Part shown: one piece after another, positions 7,460 to 17,034 of the stretch
Layout: every line of letters starts with the position of its first letter
Numbering within the stretch: position 1 is the stretch's first letter
Source: a bacterium
GTDB taxonomy: Bacteria > CLD3 > SB21
Direction: 5' to 3'
DNA: 64,000 nt
NCBI GenBank assembly: GCA_008933615.1
Contig: WBUR01000012.1
Span: forward strand, 1-64,000
Program-made: the position numbers and the translations under genes
Notes under the pieces: generated by a model
What the model was told of the DNA's origin: nothing
Seen by the model: the letters and a program-made list of their open reading frames with translations, nothing else
The model's database searches: none

Positions 7460-8647
7460 TTACCTTCTCTTGATGTTGTTTTCCAGTAATTGTTTCATTT
7501 TCTCAACCGGATTTTGCATGCGTGTCAAAAACATCATCGCCGCAATGACGAACGGCTTATAACCCGCTTCAGCATACGTCGTAAGACGGTATTTTTCAAA
7601 CACATCTTTTGACACTTCGCCTTCGTCGCAGCTGACGCCGGAAATGTCCGCAGGAAGGCAGTGCATGTACAGCGCTTCGCCTTTTTTTGTTAATTTCATT
7701 CTCGGTTCGTCGCATTCCCAGCTCTTGAATTTGGCATTATTCGCCAGGCATTCTTTTTCAAGTTCCTTCAGCCCGGACTTGTCGTTGTTATTCAGCAGAA
7801 CGGTCCTTCGCTGCATGACATTGAACGGCGCCCATGATTTAGGATATACAATGTCCGCATCTTTGAACGCATCCTCCATCGTGTTGACAATCTCAAACTT
7901 TCCGGCGGACTTTGCCGATTGTTTCTTCGCCTGTTCGATCACGTCGGGAATTAAGCCGTATCCCTCCGGATAGGCAAGTGAAACGTCCATGCCGAAGCGC
8001 GACATTAGCCCGATAATTCCCTGTGGAACGGACAGCGGTTTCCCGTAACTCGGTGAATACGCCCACGTCATGGCAATCTTCTTTCCCCGCAGATTTTCAA
8101 GCGAACCGAAGGTATTCTTTAACTGCATCAGGTCGGCCAGCGCCTGCGTCGGATGATCGATATCGCACTGCAGATTGATAACACTCGGGCGCTGATGAAG
8201 AATCCCATGGTCAAATCCTTCCTGGACAGCATCTCCAAATTCCCGCATATATTTATTTCCTTCGCCGAGAAACATGTCGTCACGAATTCCGATCACTTCC
8301 GCAAGAAATGAGATCATATTCGCCGTTTCACGAACGGTTTCACCGTGAGCGATCTGGGATTTTTCTTCATCCAGTTCGGACAGTCCCAGTCCCAGCGCAT
8401 TGGCAGCCGAGGCGTAACTGAAACGCGTGCGAGTCGAATTATCGCGAAAAATGGAAATAGCAAGCCCGGTATCGAATACTCGCAGCGACTTCCCGGCTTT
8501 ATGCATGTCCTTCAATAATTGCGCGACCGTAAGAACGGCTTTTAATTCCTCTTCCGACCTTTCCCACGTCAAAAGAAAATCTTTACTGAACATATTGGTT
8601 TTATAACCGGACAGTGTGTCGAATAACGTCTGAAATTCTTTTTGCAT
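7460..8647 (-). CDS. ygeW: Knotted carbamoyltransferase YgeW
   Basis: 395 residues, the length of E. coli YgeW. It keeps a complete carbamoyl-phosphate loop, 'STRTR' at 71-75, plus 'DHPTQAL' at 164-170 and 'HCLPAD' at 329-334, so it should be catalytically competent, unlike the second transcarbamylase at 2.3 kb. The family was first called 'unknown transcarbamylase'; in purine clusters it is thought to work in the phosphorolytic direction, turning a ureido group into carbamoyl phosphate. AAGGAAGGA lies 5 bases before the ATG. It is downstream of the selenium-type xanthine dehydrogenase and upstream of the PLP enzyme, the usual order of such clusters. Confidence 0.93.
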   Translation of the reverse strand: MQKEFQTLFDTLSGYKTNMFSKDFLLTWERSEEELKAVLTVAQLLKDMHKAGKSLRVFDTGLAISIFRDNSTRTRFSYASAANALGLGLSELDEEKSQIAHGETVRETANMISFLAEVIGIRDDMFLGEGNKYMREFGDAVQEGFDHGILHQRPSVINLQCDIDHPTQALADLMQLKNTFGSLENLRGKKIAMTWAYSPSYGKPLSVPQGIIGLMSRFGMDVSLAYPEGYGLIPDVIEQAKKQSAKSAGKFEIVNTMEDAFKDADIVYPKSWAPFNVMQRRTVLLNNNDKSGLKELEKECLANNAKFKSWECDEPRMKLTKKGEALYMHCLPADISGVSCDEGEVSKDVFEKYRLTTYAEAGYKPFVIAAMMFLTRMQNPVEKMKQLLENNIKRR

Positions 8648-8952
8648 CTTATCCTTCCTTGTTTATTAAACCTAATCTCTCCCGCAGATCACGCTGATCT
8701 GCGCAGATAAAATTCTGTGGGCAAATGGAAACATAATGTATTTTCATTTCTAAAAATCGTTTGTATTCAAATTTTATAACCTTGTGCGAACCAAGCCAGC
8801 TTCGTGTTGCTTGCCCGATGGCGCGGGAGCGGTGTCTTGTTTAGTAGTCTATCTCAAATTTCTAAATTACTTGCAAAGTCAAGTGTCAGATAACGCTCAA
8901 CTATACACAAACAACCTTCTGCACCAATCTGCAAAATCCGCGGAAACAAATA
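8648..8952. other. Spacer between Se-type XDH and ygeW
   Basis: 305 bases without a gene. It carries a GCAGAT-type palindromic element at 8679-8724 and what looks like the other edge of such an element near 8924-8945 (ATCTGC...CCGCGG). The middle part (about 8730-8920) shows nothing I can name; it lacks an ORF with a start on either strand. Confidence 0.5.
8679..8724. repeat. GCAGAT palindromic element, copy 1
   Basis: The stretch begins CTCCCGCAGATC, continues through CTGATCTGCGCAGAT and ends in CTGTGGGC. The CCCGCAG start and CTGTGGG end are inverted. The same CCCGCAGAT...CTGCGGGA architecture recurs at 11568, 14959 and 29628, always between genes. Confidence 0.6.
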
Positions 8953-11538
8953 TTATTTGACTATTGCCTTCGCCGCCGGTGAATCTCTCATCGGTAGTTT
9001 GTATCGGCGGATGCCGTCGAATTTATATAAAGCTCCGGCGACCGCTCCGGCAGTGGGAACCAGCCCGATTTCACCGACTCCTTTAGCGCCAAACGGCCCT
9101 TCGGATTCATGTTCTTCAATAAGAATTATTTCCGTTTCAGGCATGTCCTTCGCCCGCAATATTCCGAGGGAACGGAATTTGAATGATTCCGGCACTCCGT
9201 CTTTTAGTTTTAATTCTTCCGTCAGCGCATAACCCAGTCCCATGTGAATGGAGCCTTCCAGTTGTCCCTCAATGAGTTTCTTGTTTATGACTTTACCCAC
9301 ATCATGCGCTGCAACGAATTTTTTCAGTTTACCCTGCTCATCCAGAATACACACCTGCGTCGCGAAGCCGAACGACATATGCGTGATCGGTTTTTTCGTT
9401 TTATCTTCCAGGGCGGTCGTATAGTCGATCACAACTTCTCCGAAATATTTTTTTCCGGCCAATTGCGAAATCGTTTTACCGGCATCTAAATCTTTTTTCA
9501 TTTCCTGTCCGGCCTTTATCACCGCGCGCCCACCGAGTACCGTTGCGCGCGAAGCCGTCGTCATGCCGCAAGGCGTCGGTTCCGTGGTATCGATATTCAC
9601 GCGAACTTTTCTCGGGTCGATCCCCGTTACTTCGCTGAAAAACTGAATCATTACCGTACAGAATCCCTGTCCCATTTCTGTAAACCCGGTGTTGATCGTA
9701 ATGGTTTCATCGGGATGAACCGTAACTACCGCCTGGCCATATTCCGCCATGCCGTTGCCAATGCCGACATTTTTGATCCCGCATCCGATGCCGGCGTATT
9801 TAGATGAATAATAAATATCTTTCACGGCCAGCAACGTTTTCTTAATGCCGACTGCGCGTTCAAATACCTGACCCGTACAAAAAGTGTCGCCGACATCGAC
9901 CACATTGCGCCAGCGCATCTCCCACCCGTCGATACCGACCTTTTCCGCGAGAATATCCATCATTCCTTCCATGGCAAAGGAAGCCTGGTTGGCGCCGAAT
10001 CCACGCATAGCGCCGCACGGTAGATTATTCGTGTACACCGCCAGCGCTTCGACATCCGAATGTAAAATATTGTAAGGGCCGCATGCATGCCCCGCAGCCC
10101 GCTCCAAAACTTTGGTCCCAACGGACGCGTATGCGCCTTTATCGCCGATCATCCGCGCACGAACGGCCGTTAACTTGCCATCGGCATCGCATCCAACGGT
10201 GTAAGTCATTTTGATCGGATGGCGCTTGGGATGAAGCCGAATGCTTTCTTCGCGCGTCAACGTAGCTTTCACCGGCGTTTTCGTCAGTATGGCCATCAGC
10301 GCAACTTGTCCCTGGATACTGATATCTTCTTTTCCGCCGAAAGCGCCGCCGTTGGTGATCAGCGTGACATTTACTTTTTCTTCCGGTAAATTTAGAAATG
10401 ATGCAATTTGTTTTCTATCATCAAATACGCCCTGCCCCTGGCTGAGCGCTTCTACAATCCCATCTTTGAGATACGCAATGGAACTTTCCGGCTCAAGAAA
10501 GGCGTGCTCGATCATCTGCGTTTCAAAAGTTTTCGTTTCCACGAAAGCAGATGCCTTCAATGCAGAATCTACATCGCCGCGTCTTATGACCGAGTCAGAT
10601 AATAGATTTGCGTGATCTGCATGAACCTGCACCGCGCCGTGTTTTAACGCTTCTTCGGGATCAAAAATACCCGGTAACATTTCATACTTAAGCTTTATCT
10701 GTTCAACGCCTTTGCGCGCCGTTCGCTCGTTGCTCGCAACAACCGCGGCGAGAATATCGCCGATGCAATGCGTAATCTCTCCTTCGGCAATAAATAACGG
10801 CCAATCTTTGTAAATGGTTCCCTGCTTGCGCACTCCGGTTACATCCTTTGCTGTTACTATACGCGCAACTCCGGCAAGGCGCTCTGCCGCCGAAGTGTCG
10901 ATTTTTTCAACTTTGATCCGCGGGTGAGGTGAAAAAAGGAATGCGGCATACTGCATTCCGGGCATCGTCATATCGTCAATATACGGCCGCTCGCCCAAGG
11001 CAAACTTCTCGACGTCCATGCGCGGAAGACTTGATCCGATTTTCCCGGAGTAATCCGCTTCAGGTAACGGCTGTCCATTTAATGCTTTTGCCGCAAGGTC
11101 GATCGCATCAACTATCTTCACAAATCCCGTGCATCGGCAAATATGATTATTCAGCGCAACGGCGATCTCTTCGCGCGAGGGCGTTGGATTTTTCTGAATA
11201 AGGCTTTTCGCCCGCACAACAATTCCGGGAGTACAAAAACCGCATTGTGATCCGGCAGAAAGCGTGAACGCCTTGGCAAAAATGTCCCGCTCCTGTTCAG
11301 TAAATCCTTCCAAGGTAAGAACGCTCTTCCCCTGAACATTTTTCGCCGGAACCGCGCATGAAGATACCGCTTTGCCGTCCACGATCACCGTACAGCAGCC
11401 GCAAGATCCTTGCGGCGCACAGCCGTTCTTAGGCGAAATCAAACCCGCCTGTTCGCGCAAGACATCCATCAAGGAAATGCCGTCGTCGAGCGTTGCTTCA
11501 AATTCTTTTTCGTTTAATGTAAATTTCATAGCATTCAT
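8953..11538 (-). CDS. Selenium-dependent-type xanthine dehydrogenase, single chain (2Fe-2S + Mo domain)
   Basis: 861 residues combining a 2Fe-2S domain with a molybdopterin domain and no FAD domain, the layout and length of 'selenium-dependent xanthine dehydrogenase' and of E. coli XdhD relatives. Cluster I ligands are C40, C46, C49 and C61; cluster II ligands are C99, C102, C134 and C136. The Mo domain shows 'GGAFGGKED', 'AMRGFGANQ', 'TEMGQGF' and the C-terminal 'GAKGVGEIGL', whose Glu is the likely base. The reading frame has no in-frame TGA, so selenium would enter as a labile cofactor sulfur replacement, not selenocysteine. It should oxidise purines and pass electrons to a partner outside this chain. 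It sits between ygfK and ygeW. Confidence 0.9.
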   Translation of the reverse strand: MNAMKFTLNEKEFEATLDDGISLMDVLREQAGLISPKNGCAPQGSCGCCTVIVDGKAVSSCAVPAKNVQGKSVLTLEGFTEQERDIFAKAFTLSAGSQCGFCTPGIVVRAKSLIQKNPTPSREEIAVALNNHICRCTGFVKIVDAIDLAAKALNGQPLPEADYSGKIGSSLPRMDVEKFALGERPYIDDMTMPGMQYAAFLFSPHPRIKVEKIDTSAAERLAGVARIVTAKDVTGVRKQGTIYKDWPLFIAEGEITHCIGDILAAVVASNERTARKGVEQIKLKYEMLPGIFDPEEALKHGAVQVHADHANLLSDSVIRRGDVDSALKASAFVETKTFETQMIEHAFLEPESSIAYLKDGIVEALSQGQGVFDDRKQIASFLNLPEEKVNVTLITNGGAFGGKEDISIQGQVALMAILTKTPVKATLTREESIRLHPKRHPIKMTYTVGCDADGKLTAVRARMIGDKGAYASVGTKVLERAAGHACGPYNILHSDVEALAVYTNNLPCGAMRGFGANQASFAMEGMMDILAEKVGIDGWEMRWRNVVDVGDTFCTGQVFERAVGIKKTLLAVKDIYYSSKYAGIGCGIKNVGIGNGMAEYGQAVVTVHPDETITINTGFTEMGQGFCTVMIQFFSEVTGIDPRKVRVNIDTTEPTPCGMTTASRATVLGGRAVIKAGQEMKKDLDAGKTISQLAGKKYFGEVVIDYTTALEDKTKKPITHMSFGFATQVCILDEQGKLKKFVAAHDVGKVINKKLIEGQLEGSIHMGLGYALTEELKLKDGVPESFKFRSLGILRAKDMPETEIILIEEHESEGPFGAKGVGEIGLVPTAGAVAGALYKFDGIRRYKLPMRDSPAAKAIVK

Positions 11539-11567
11539 AATTTGGATCTATTCCTGTAAAATGATTT

Positions 11568-11630
11568 TTCCCACAGTTAACATAAATGTTCGCAGATACA
11601 ATTTCTGCGTGAATCTGCGAGCGATGAATT
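11568..11630. repeat. GCAGAT palindromic element, copy 2
   Basis: Between the ygfK-like gene and the Se-type XDH gene. TTCGCAGATACA (from about 11589) faces TGAATCTGCGAG (to about 11621), with TTTCTGCGTG between. The outer arm is weaker than in copies 3 and 4 (CCCACAG on the left). Same family as 8679, 14959 and 29628. Confidence 0.6.
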
Positions 11631-11645
11631 TTATTTCTTAACTCA

Positions 11646-13607
11646 CTATCCTGCATTCACAAAATGAACACGGTCTGTATTCAACATTCCAATCAATAAC
11701 GTTTTCATCACAAAATAGTATCTCAAATCGATGACCGAATTGACCGAACCAGAGGCGTCGAGCACGTCGTTCGTTTCATAATCCAGACTCACCAGCGCCG
11801 AATGATTCCTAAAAATCGTTTGGCGGCTATTGCGGTCACGATGTAATTCAAATTCCTGATCTTTAAACCGTCCGAAAAGAATTACTTTTGTTTTGTCGGA
11901 TTGCAAAACAAAACCGCTGTACGTAGGCCATTTTTTGTAGGCTTCCAAGGAACCGAAAAATCTAGGCTTTTCAATATAAGGGCCGCCGTCTTCAGGGCAA
12001 AACACGTCGCAATTGCCGCATTCATTGCACGCATCCGCATAATTTCCGATCTGGTGCTTTTCTTTTATCGCGAACGATCCGCCGGCGATCTTCTTCCAGC
12101 CTTGCGCACTAATTTCGATATGATTATAGTCAACTTCAATCGGTTCGATCTCAAAATAAAAATTGGCGTCGTTCGGACAGACCGGAATACATTTATCACA
12201 ACTGATGCAATCAAATAAATGTAAACTGCTGCCGATCTTTTTTGGTAATTTATGATTTGCAGAAAAATGATACCGTGGATTCGATATACTTTTTTCCAAT
12301 AACAGCCCTGTGTTGTGAAGAACGGAAGATGGCCTGGTGATTTCCGTACAGCCGGATTGTTTTGCTGTCAAAACTATGAATTCGTCAACGGACTTCGCGC
12401 CAAGTGATTTCATTGCTTTCTCAAGATTCGTCAAATAATTCGGCAATCTTCCGTATCCTCCAGGCCGCAGCAGATCCGTGCAGGCCGTTACCGGAACAAG
12501 TCCTATCGATACGCAATCCGCAAAATTATTCGCGTCAACTCCGGCTGAAAAGGAGATCGGGAAATCGGCGCCAAATTCTTTTCGCCAGTCATTGACCAGC
12601 GAAAGATGCAGGACGTGGAGCGGCTGGCCCGAAAGATACTGAACTTTGTCCTTCAGGAATTTTCCCTGATTCAGGACTTCCAGCGTATTGCCGAATTTCA
12701 CACCCACAGTTTTTCCGTTTTTCTTACCGATATTCTGCAGCCGTTTCACTACGGCAACGGCATCTTTGAATTGGATATTCAGTTCATACGCTTTTGGATT
12801 CACGGAAACATTCGTGTAACCGAGTTTTTCATGCAGTAAATGTTCAAGGCGGGCCTGGCCGAGCATCGGAGGGTTCATCTTGATAACGACGTGAAATCCC
12901 ATGTCGCCGAGCAGAAATTCACAGATACGCTCGATCTCATCGGCCGGCGTTCCGTGAAACGTTGACAATGTGATGCTGTCCGATATCTTTTTCCGGAATG
13001 GCAGGTCGCGGTATTGCTTGAACTCATCCGGAATTTCATTTCGAAATTCCTCAATAAGAACTGACGCATCTTTCATTCCGTTAAGCCAAGAACGAATCTG
13101 AGGTGACTGGATTCCGGCTAGGTCGTAGCCGACGCTCACATCGAAGATGGTATTAAATTGCGATGAACGGTATTTCGAATCCGGCGCTTCTAAGAATAAC
13201 CAGTGTTTTAAAATATCGACCATCATGACCGCCTTGACATATTCTCTCGCAGATTCATCAAGGCGCAATTCCTGCGACCATTCCGTATTGTAGCCGATCG
13301 TCGCCATATCGATGCACGGGCGCGTGATGTCAAGTTGGTCTTTGATCTGAACGGTTTTTAATTCGATAATTCTTGAACCGGCCAACCATGCAAGAGCGAT
13401 ATTCTGAGTGAGTTGAGTGTGGGGCCCGGCGGCGGGGCCGACGGGATTGGCGGCTGGATTTCCGCACGATGTTACCGCGAGATTTTCATCGGCCGTCGGA
13501 GAGTAAAATTTCCGCAACGGCAGATCGAAGATCGTTTGGGCCTTCGTGTATTCGTAATACATTCTCCGCAAAAGCGTATTGAATGGAATGGGTACGAGTT
13601 CTGCCAT
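11646..13607 (-). CDS. YgfK-like iron-sulfur oxidoreductase lacking the GltD-like flavin module
   Basis: 653 residues, against about 1,030 for E. coli YgfK. The N-terminal dihydroorotate-dehydrogenase-like barrel (about 1-430) matches YgfK closely, including 'NPVGPAAGPHTQL', 'IELKTVQI', 'NTEWSQEL' and 'LLRPGGYGRL'. The C-terminal part has two 4Fe-4S motifs: C467, C470, C473, C477 ('CISCDKCIPVCP') and C527, C530, C533, C537 ('CNECGNCDVFCP'). The roughly 380-residue FAD/NAD(P) GltD-like segment that should sit between them is missing cleanly, with no frameshift. Electrons must therefore come from or go to another protein, perhaps the adjacent Mo hydroxylase. GAGGAT lies 8 bases before the ATG. 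Substrate is unproven; the family is required in gene sets for anaerobic urate use. Confidence 0.85.
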   Translation of the reverse strand: MAELVPIPFNTLLRRMYYEYTKAQTIFDLPLRKFYSPTADENLAVTSCGNPAANPVGPAAGPHTQLTQNIALAWLAGSRIIELKTVQIKDQLDITRPCIDMATIGYNTEWSQELRLDESAREYVKAVMMVDILKHWLFLEAPDSKYRSSQFNTIFDVSVGYDLAGIQSPQIRSWLNGMKDASVLIEEFRNEIPDEFKQYRDLPFRKKISDSITLSTFHGTPADEIERICEFLLGDMGFHVVIKMNPPMLGQARLEHLLHEKLGYTNVSVNPKAYELNIQFKDAVAVVKRLQNIGKKNGKTVGVKFGNTLEVLNQGKFLKDKVQYLSGQPLHVLHLSLVNDWRKEFGADFPISFSAGVDANNFADCVSIGLVPVTACTDLLRPGGYGRLPNYLTNLEKAMKSLGAKSVDEFIVLTAKQSGCTEITRPSSVLHNTGLLLEKSISNPRYHFSANHKLPKKIGSSLHLFDCISCDKCIPVCPNDANFYFEIEPIEVDYNHIEISAQGWKKIAGGSFAIKEKHQIGNYADACNECGNCDVFCPEDGGPYIEKPRFFGSLEAYKKWPTYSGFVLQSDKTKVILFGRFKDQEFELHRDRNSRQTIFRNHSALVSLDYETNDVLDASGSVNSVIDLRYYFVMKTLLIGMLNTDRVHFVNAG

Positions 13608-13632
13608 TAGGTGTTATCCTCTCTACGGTCTT

Positions 13633-14940
13633 TCATGGGACCGTCTCCATCATTTTGATCCACATTTTTTTTGATTTTTGAGCGGCCGTTGAATAGATGC
13701 TTTCGAGATCGATGCCCGGGATCGTACGGTTTTTCATAACCCATTTCCCTCCAACCATTACGGACTCGATGTTTGCCGAACGCATTCCGAATAAATAATG
13801 CCCGAAGATGTTTTCCTGCGACATAGGCGTCGGCGCTACGTAATCCGATACAATAAGGTCGGCATTGGAATTCTTAGCCAGAGTTCCAAACGGCGAACCG
13901 AAAATCTCCGAAATACAGCGCTGTCCGCCGGAAATAAGTTGGGCTAAATCAATCGGCTGTTTTTGTAGTGAATCTTGACGTTTGAAAAACGCGATTTTCG
14001 CTTCTTCGAGCATATCCGAAGGAAAACCGTCCGTCCCGATCATTCCTCGGTTCTTAAATTGGTGAATCGGCGCAACGCCTACTTTATTATTCATATTCGA
14101 ACGAGGATTGTTCGCAAGCCAAGCTTGAGACTTATTGAGCTTAGTATAATCCTTTTGTGAAAGATGAATGCAGTGGGCAAGAATAGATTTTTTTGTAATC
14201 ATATTCTTTCGGGAAAGCCTGTCAATGATACTGCATCCGTATTTCTTTTTTGCGTCGGCCACGTCGCACAGATCTTCCGCAACGTGAATGTGAACGCCTG
14301 TTTTGTACGTCTCCGCTAGTTCGGCGCAAAGCGACAGCGATTCATCATTCAGCGTAAATGAAGCGTGTGCGCCGACAAGTCCGCGGAAATGTGAATTTTT
14401 GCCGTTTGCATTTATAAAATTTTCGTTCTCCGAAATGCCTTCGTCACGCTGTTTCTTGCCGCCGCGGTCAGTTACTTCATAGCATAACACGCCGCGCAGT
14501 CCAACCTTCGCCATCGCTTCTTTAATAATGTCCAACGAACCCTTGATCGCATTCGGCGACGCGTGGTGATCGATCATGGCGGTTGTTCCGCACTGAACTG
14601 CCTCAATCGCGCCAACCAGCGCGCTGTAATAGATCGTTTCTTCATCCAGCGCACGGTCCAATTTCCACCAGATTTTTTTTAAGACCTCTAGAAAATTCTT
14701 AGGAGGCGTCTTCGGCATCGGCATACCGCGGGAAAGTGAAGAATACAAGTGCGTGTGGGCATTTACCATTCCCGGTAAGACGATCTTTCCACGCAGGTCA
14801 ATAACATCTTCGCCCGGATGCGGCAAGAGATTTTTTCCTTTTTCTAAAATCAAACCGTTATCGATTCGCAGGTCGATCATTTCTATAGAACCCGGAAAAA
14901 AGGTAACCGCCGTAGTGTTTTTTAAAAGTGTTTTTGTCAC
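13633..14940 (-). CDS. ssnA: SsnA-family amidohydrolase/aminohydrolase
   Basis: 435 residues with a GTG start. It belongs to the TRZ/ATZ-guanine-deaminase type of amidohydrolase. Metal and catalytic residues visible are H62 and H64 in 'NAHTHLYSS', H219 and E222 in 'HIHVAED', H256 in 'LAHCIHLS', and D304 in 'GTDGFPSD'. The 'LANNPRSNMNNKVG' strand (275-288) is typical of SsnA. The protein should open or deaminate a purine-derived ring or amidine in the cytoplasm, next to YgfK as in enteric clusters. No dihydropyrimidinase is seen nearby, so SsnA is the only cyclic-amide hydrolase candidate in the cluster. Confidence 0.9.
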   Translation of the reverse strand: MTKTLLKNTTAVTFFPGSIEMIDLRIDNGLILEKGKNLLPHPGEDVIDLRGKIVLPGMVNAHTHLYSSLSRGMPMPKTPPKNFLEVLKKIWWKLDRALDEETIYYSALVGAIEAVQCGTTAMIDHHASPNAIKGSLDIIKEAMAKVGLRGVLCYEVTDRGGKKQRDEGISENENFINANGKNSHFRGLVGAHASFTLNDESLSLCAELAETYKTGVHIHVAEDLCDVADAKKKYGCSIIDRLSRKNMITKKSILAHCIHLSQKDYTKLNKSQAWLANNPRSNMNNKVGVAPIHQFKNRGMIGTDGFPSDMLEEAKIAFFKRQDSLQKQPIDLAQLISGGQRCISEIFGSPFGTLAKNSNADLIVSDYVAPTPMSQENIFGHYLFGMRSANIESVMVGGKWVMKNRTIPGIDLESIYSTAAQKSKKMWIKMMETVP

Positions 14941-14958
14941 AACTCAACTCACTTAATT

Positions 14959-15025
14959 TTCCCGCGGATGCTGCAAATATACGCAGAGAAAATATCTGCG
15001 CAAATCTGTGAAATCTGCGGGAGAT
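14959..15025. repeat. GCAGAT palindromic element, copy 3
   Basis: TTCCCGCGGAT at 14959-14969 faces ATCTGCGGGAG around 15013-15023. Between them are TACGCAGAG and ATATCTGCGCA. This is a full-length copy, giving a long imperfect hairpin between ssnA and the threonine-synthase-like gene. Confidence 0.7.
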
Positions 15026-15035
15026 GCATTCATAA

Positions 15036-16319
15036 TTATTTTATTCCACGTGATGAAAGAACCGTCGTCAGCGCCTCGATCGTTGGTCGCAGCGTAATCG
15101 GCTCCCCGGCCGCTTGTTTTGCAGATTGAATATCTTTGAGCCCGTTTCCGGTTACCATAACTAATGCAGTTTCATTCGGTTTTATAATTTTCTTTTCCAA
15201 CGCACGCTTTAATCCGGCTGTGGAGGTGACGCCGGCCGGTTCGCCAAAAACTCCTCCGAGTCGAGCTGTAGATTTCATTGCTTCAAGAATCTCATCATCG
15301 GAAACGGTGATCATATCCCCGCGCGACAGTTTGATCTGCTGAATGGCTCTGCGCCAGTTGCGCGGAGTTCCCACGGCTATACTGTCCGCAATCGTATTGG
15401 TTTCAGTAGGAACAAGATCGTTGCCGGATATAAATGCATCTACGATCGCCCGCGCACCTTCTGCCTGAACCCCCAAGAGACGCGGAACGCGGTCGATAAA
15501 TCCAAGACGTTTCATCTCCTGCAGTCCTTTACCGATTCCTCCGATGGTACATCCATCACCAACCGAAACTACCACCCAATCCGGCAGATCATCAATGCAT
15601 TGTTCGGCTATTTCTAATCCTGCGGTTTTCTTCCCTTCAACTAAAAATGGATTCGTTCCGCTGTTTCGATTATACCAGCCAAACTTCTCACATCCTGCAC
15701 GGCAAAGATCGAACGCGTTTTCATACGACCCTTCAACTTTTAAAACCGTTGCTCCAAAAATAAGAAGCTGGGTCACTTTCGGTTCAGGCGCGCGCTGCGG
15801 AACAAAGATAAAACTTTTCAAGCCGACCGCGGCAGAAAGCCCGGCAAGCGACGACGCGGCATTGCCCGTGGATGCGCAGGCGATGGTATCGAATCCAAAT
15901 TCGATTGCTTTTAACACGCCGACCGAACTGGCGCGATCTTTAAACGAACTGGTCGGGTTTCGTCCATCGTCTTTCACCAATAATTTTTTTATTCCAAGAT
16001 GCGAAGCAAGTCGCGGGGCATCATACACCGGCGTCCAGCCTACATACAAATGCGGTAATGGAATCTGGGCCGGAATAGGAAGCAGTTCTTTATAGCGCCA
16101 ATGATCAAGTTTTCGCGACTGAATAACGGCCGGCGTAAAATATTTTTTAATTGAATCGTAATCGTATTGTATATCGAGGATTCCGTCAATCCCGCACTGC
16201 GGGCAGGTTTGAACGTTCCCATACTTGGATGCCGATCCGCATTTGAGACATCTTTGCCCAGTCACAAACGGAGGCGCGGTAAATTTACTTTCTTTGGAAT
16301 CCAAATGATCTTTATTCAT
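15036..16319 (-). CDS. Threonine-synthase-like PLP enzyme with N-terminal zinc ribbon
   Basis: 427 residues. An N-terminal zinc ribbon uses C24, C27, C39 and C42 ('CLKCG...CPQCG'); the PLP lysine is K127 in 'TSSFKDRA', followed by 'STGNAASSLAGL' and the phosphate cup 'SVGDGCTIGGIGKG'. This is the archaeal/plant-type threonine synthase architecture. The gene lies inside the purine cluster, between ssnA and uridine kinase, with no homoserine kinase or dehydrogenase nearby. It may be a lyase on a diamino- or hydroxyamino-acid intermediate, or simply thrC. No good ribosome-binding site precedes the ATG. Confidence 0.8.
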   Translation of the reverse strand: MNKDHLDSKESKFTAPPFVTGQRCLKCGSASKYGNVQTCPQCGIDGILDIQYDYDSIKKYFTPAVIQSRKLDHWRYKELLPIPAQIPLPHLYVGWTPVYDAPRLASHLGIKKLLVKDDGRNPTSSFKDRASSVGVLKAIEFGFDTIACASTGNAASSLAGLSAAVGLKSFIFVPQRAPEPKVTQLLIFGATVLKVEGSYENAFDLCRAGCEKFGWYNRNSGTNPFLVEGKKTAGLEIAEQCIDDLPDWVVVSVGDGCTIGGIGKGLQEMKRLGFIDRVPRLLGVQAEGARAIVDAFISGNDLVPTETNTIADSIAVGTPRNWRRAIQQIKLSRGDMITVSDDEILEAMKSTARLGGVFGEPAGVTSTAGLKRALEKKIIKPNETALVMVTGNGLKDIQSAKQAAGEPITLRPTIEALTTVLSSRGIK

Positions 16320-16395
16320 TAGAAAATGTAAGAATATTCCTGGATTAGTTCAACGCGATAAATTTCATTGAGATTTCGTGTGAGAGGCGTCCGTA

Positions 16396-17034
16396 TTACG
16401 TTTCATGATGCGCGTCCAGAAGCGCTTTGATCTTTGTCATGAGAATATCTACGCCAACTTTGTTCTCCACACCGTGCGGAATGATGATATCGGCATAACG
16501 CTTCGACGGTTCGACAAATTGCAAGTGCATCGGCATGACAAATCGTTCATACTGTTCTAAAACCGAATCCAATGTCCGAGCCCGCTCTTTAATATCGCGT
16601 TTCAGTCTGCGAATAAGACGCACATCGGCATCGGTGTCGATATAAACTTTAATATCCATGAGATCGCGTAATTTTTGATTTTCAAGAATAAGTATACCCT
16701 CCAATAAGATCACCTTATGCGGCTCGATCAATAGCGTTTCTTGCCGTCGCGAGTGGGTTTTGTGATCGTAGGTCGGGATTTCAACGGACTGCCGATTCAC
16801 AGCCATCTTCAACTGCTCGATCAAAAGATCGTTGTCGAACGCATCAGGATGATCAAAATTAAAATTGAGGCGTTTTTCGAACGGAATATGCGCAAGGTCT
16901 TTATAGTAGGAATCCTGCGCTATAATGACGACCTGATTTTGTCCACCGAACGCGTTGAGAATTTCCGTCGATACGGACGTTTTGCCGGAAGCGGTTCCGC
17001 CTGCAATGCCAATGAGAATCTGTTTCTGTTTCAT
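16396..17034 (-). CDS. udk: Uridine/cytidine kinase
   Basis: 212 residues, the normal length for Udk. The P-loop is 'GGTASGKTS' (12-20), followed by 'QDSYYKDL', 'NFDHPDAFD' (the nucleoside-binding region), 'YDHKTHSR' and the arginine-rich 'IRRLKRDIKER' lid. It phosphorylates uridine or cytidine in pyrimidine salvage. It lies between the threonine-synthase-like gene and xdhB on the same strand, so nucleoside salvage may be co-expressed with purine oxidation. The region upstream to xdhB (17035-17104) is short and shows no terminator. Confidence 0.93.
   Translation of the reverse strand: MKQKQILIGIAGGTASGKTSVSTEILNAFGGQNQVVIIAQDSYYKDLAHIPFEKRLNFNFDHPDAFDNDLLIEQLKMAVNRQSVEIPTYDHKTHSRRQETLLIEPHKVILLEGILILENQKLRDLMDIKVYIDTDADVRLIRRLKRDIKERARTLDSVLEQYERFVMPMHLQFVEPSKRYADIIIPHGVENKVGVDILMTKIKALLDAHHET

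Noticed and set aside
8953-11538. Selenocysteine codon in the Se-type XDH
   Set aside because: The frame is uninterrupted; this enzyme class uses labile selenium, not an in-frame TGA.
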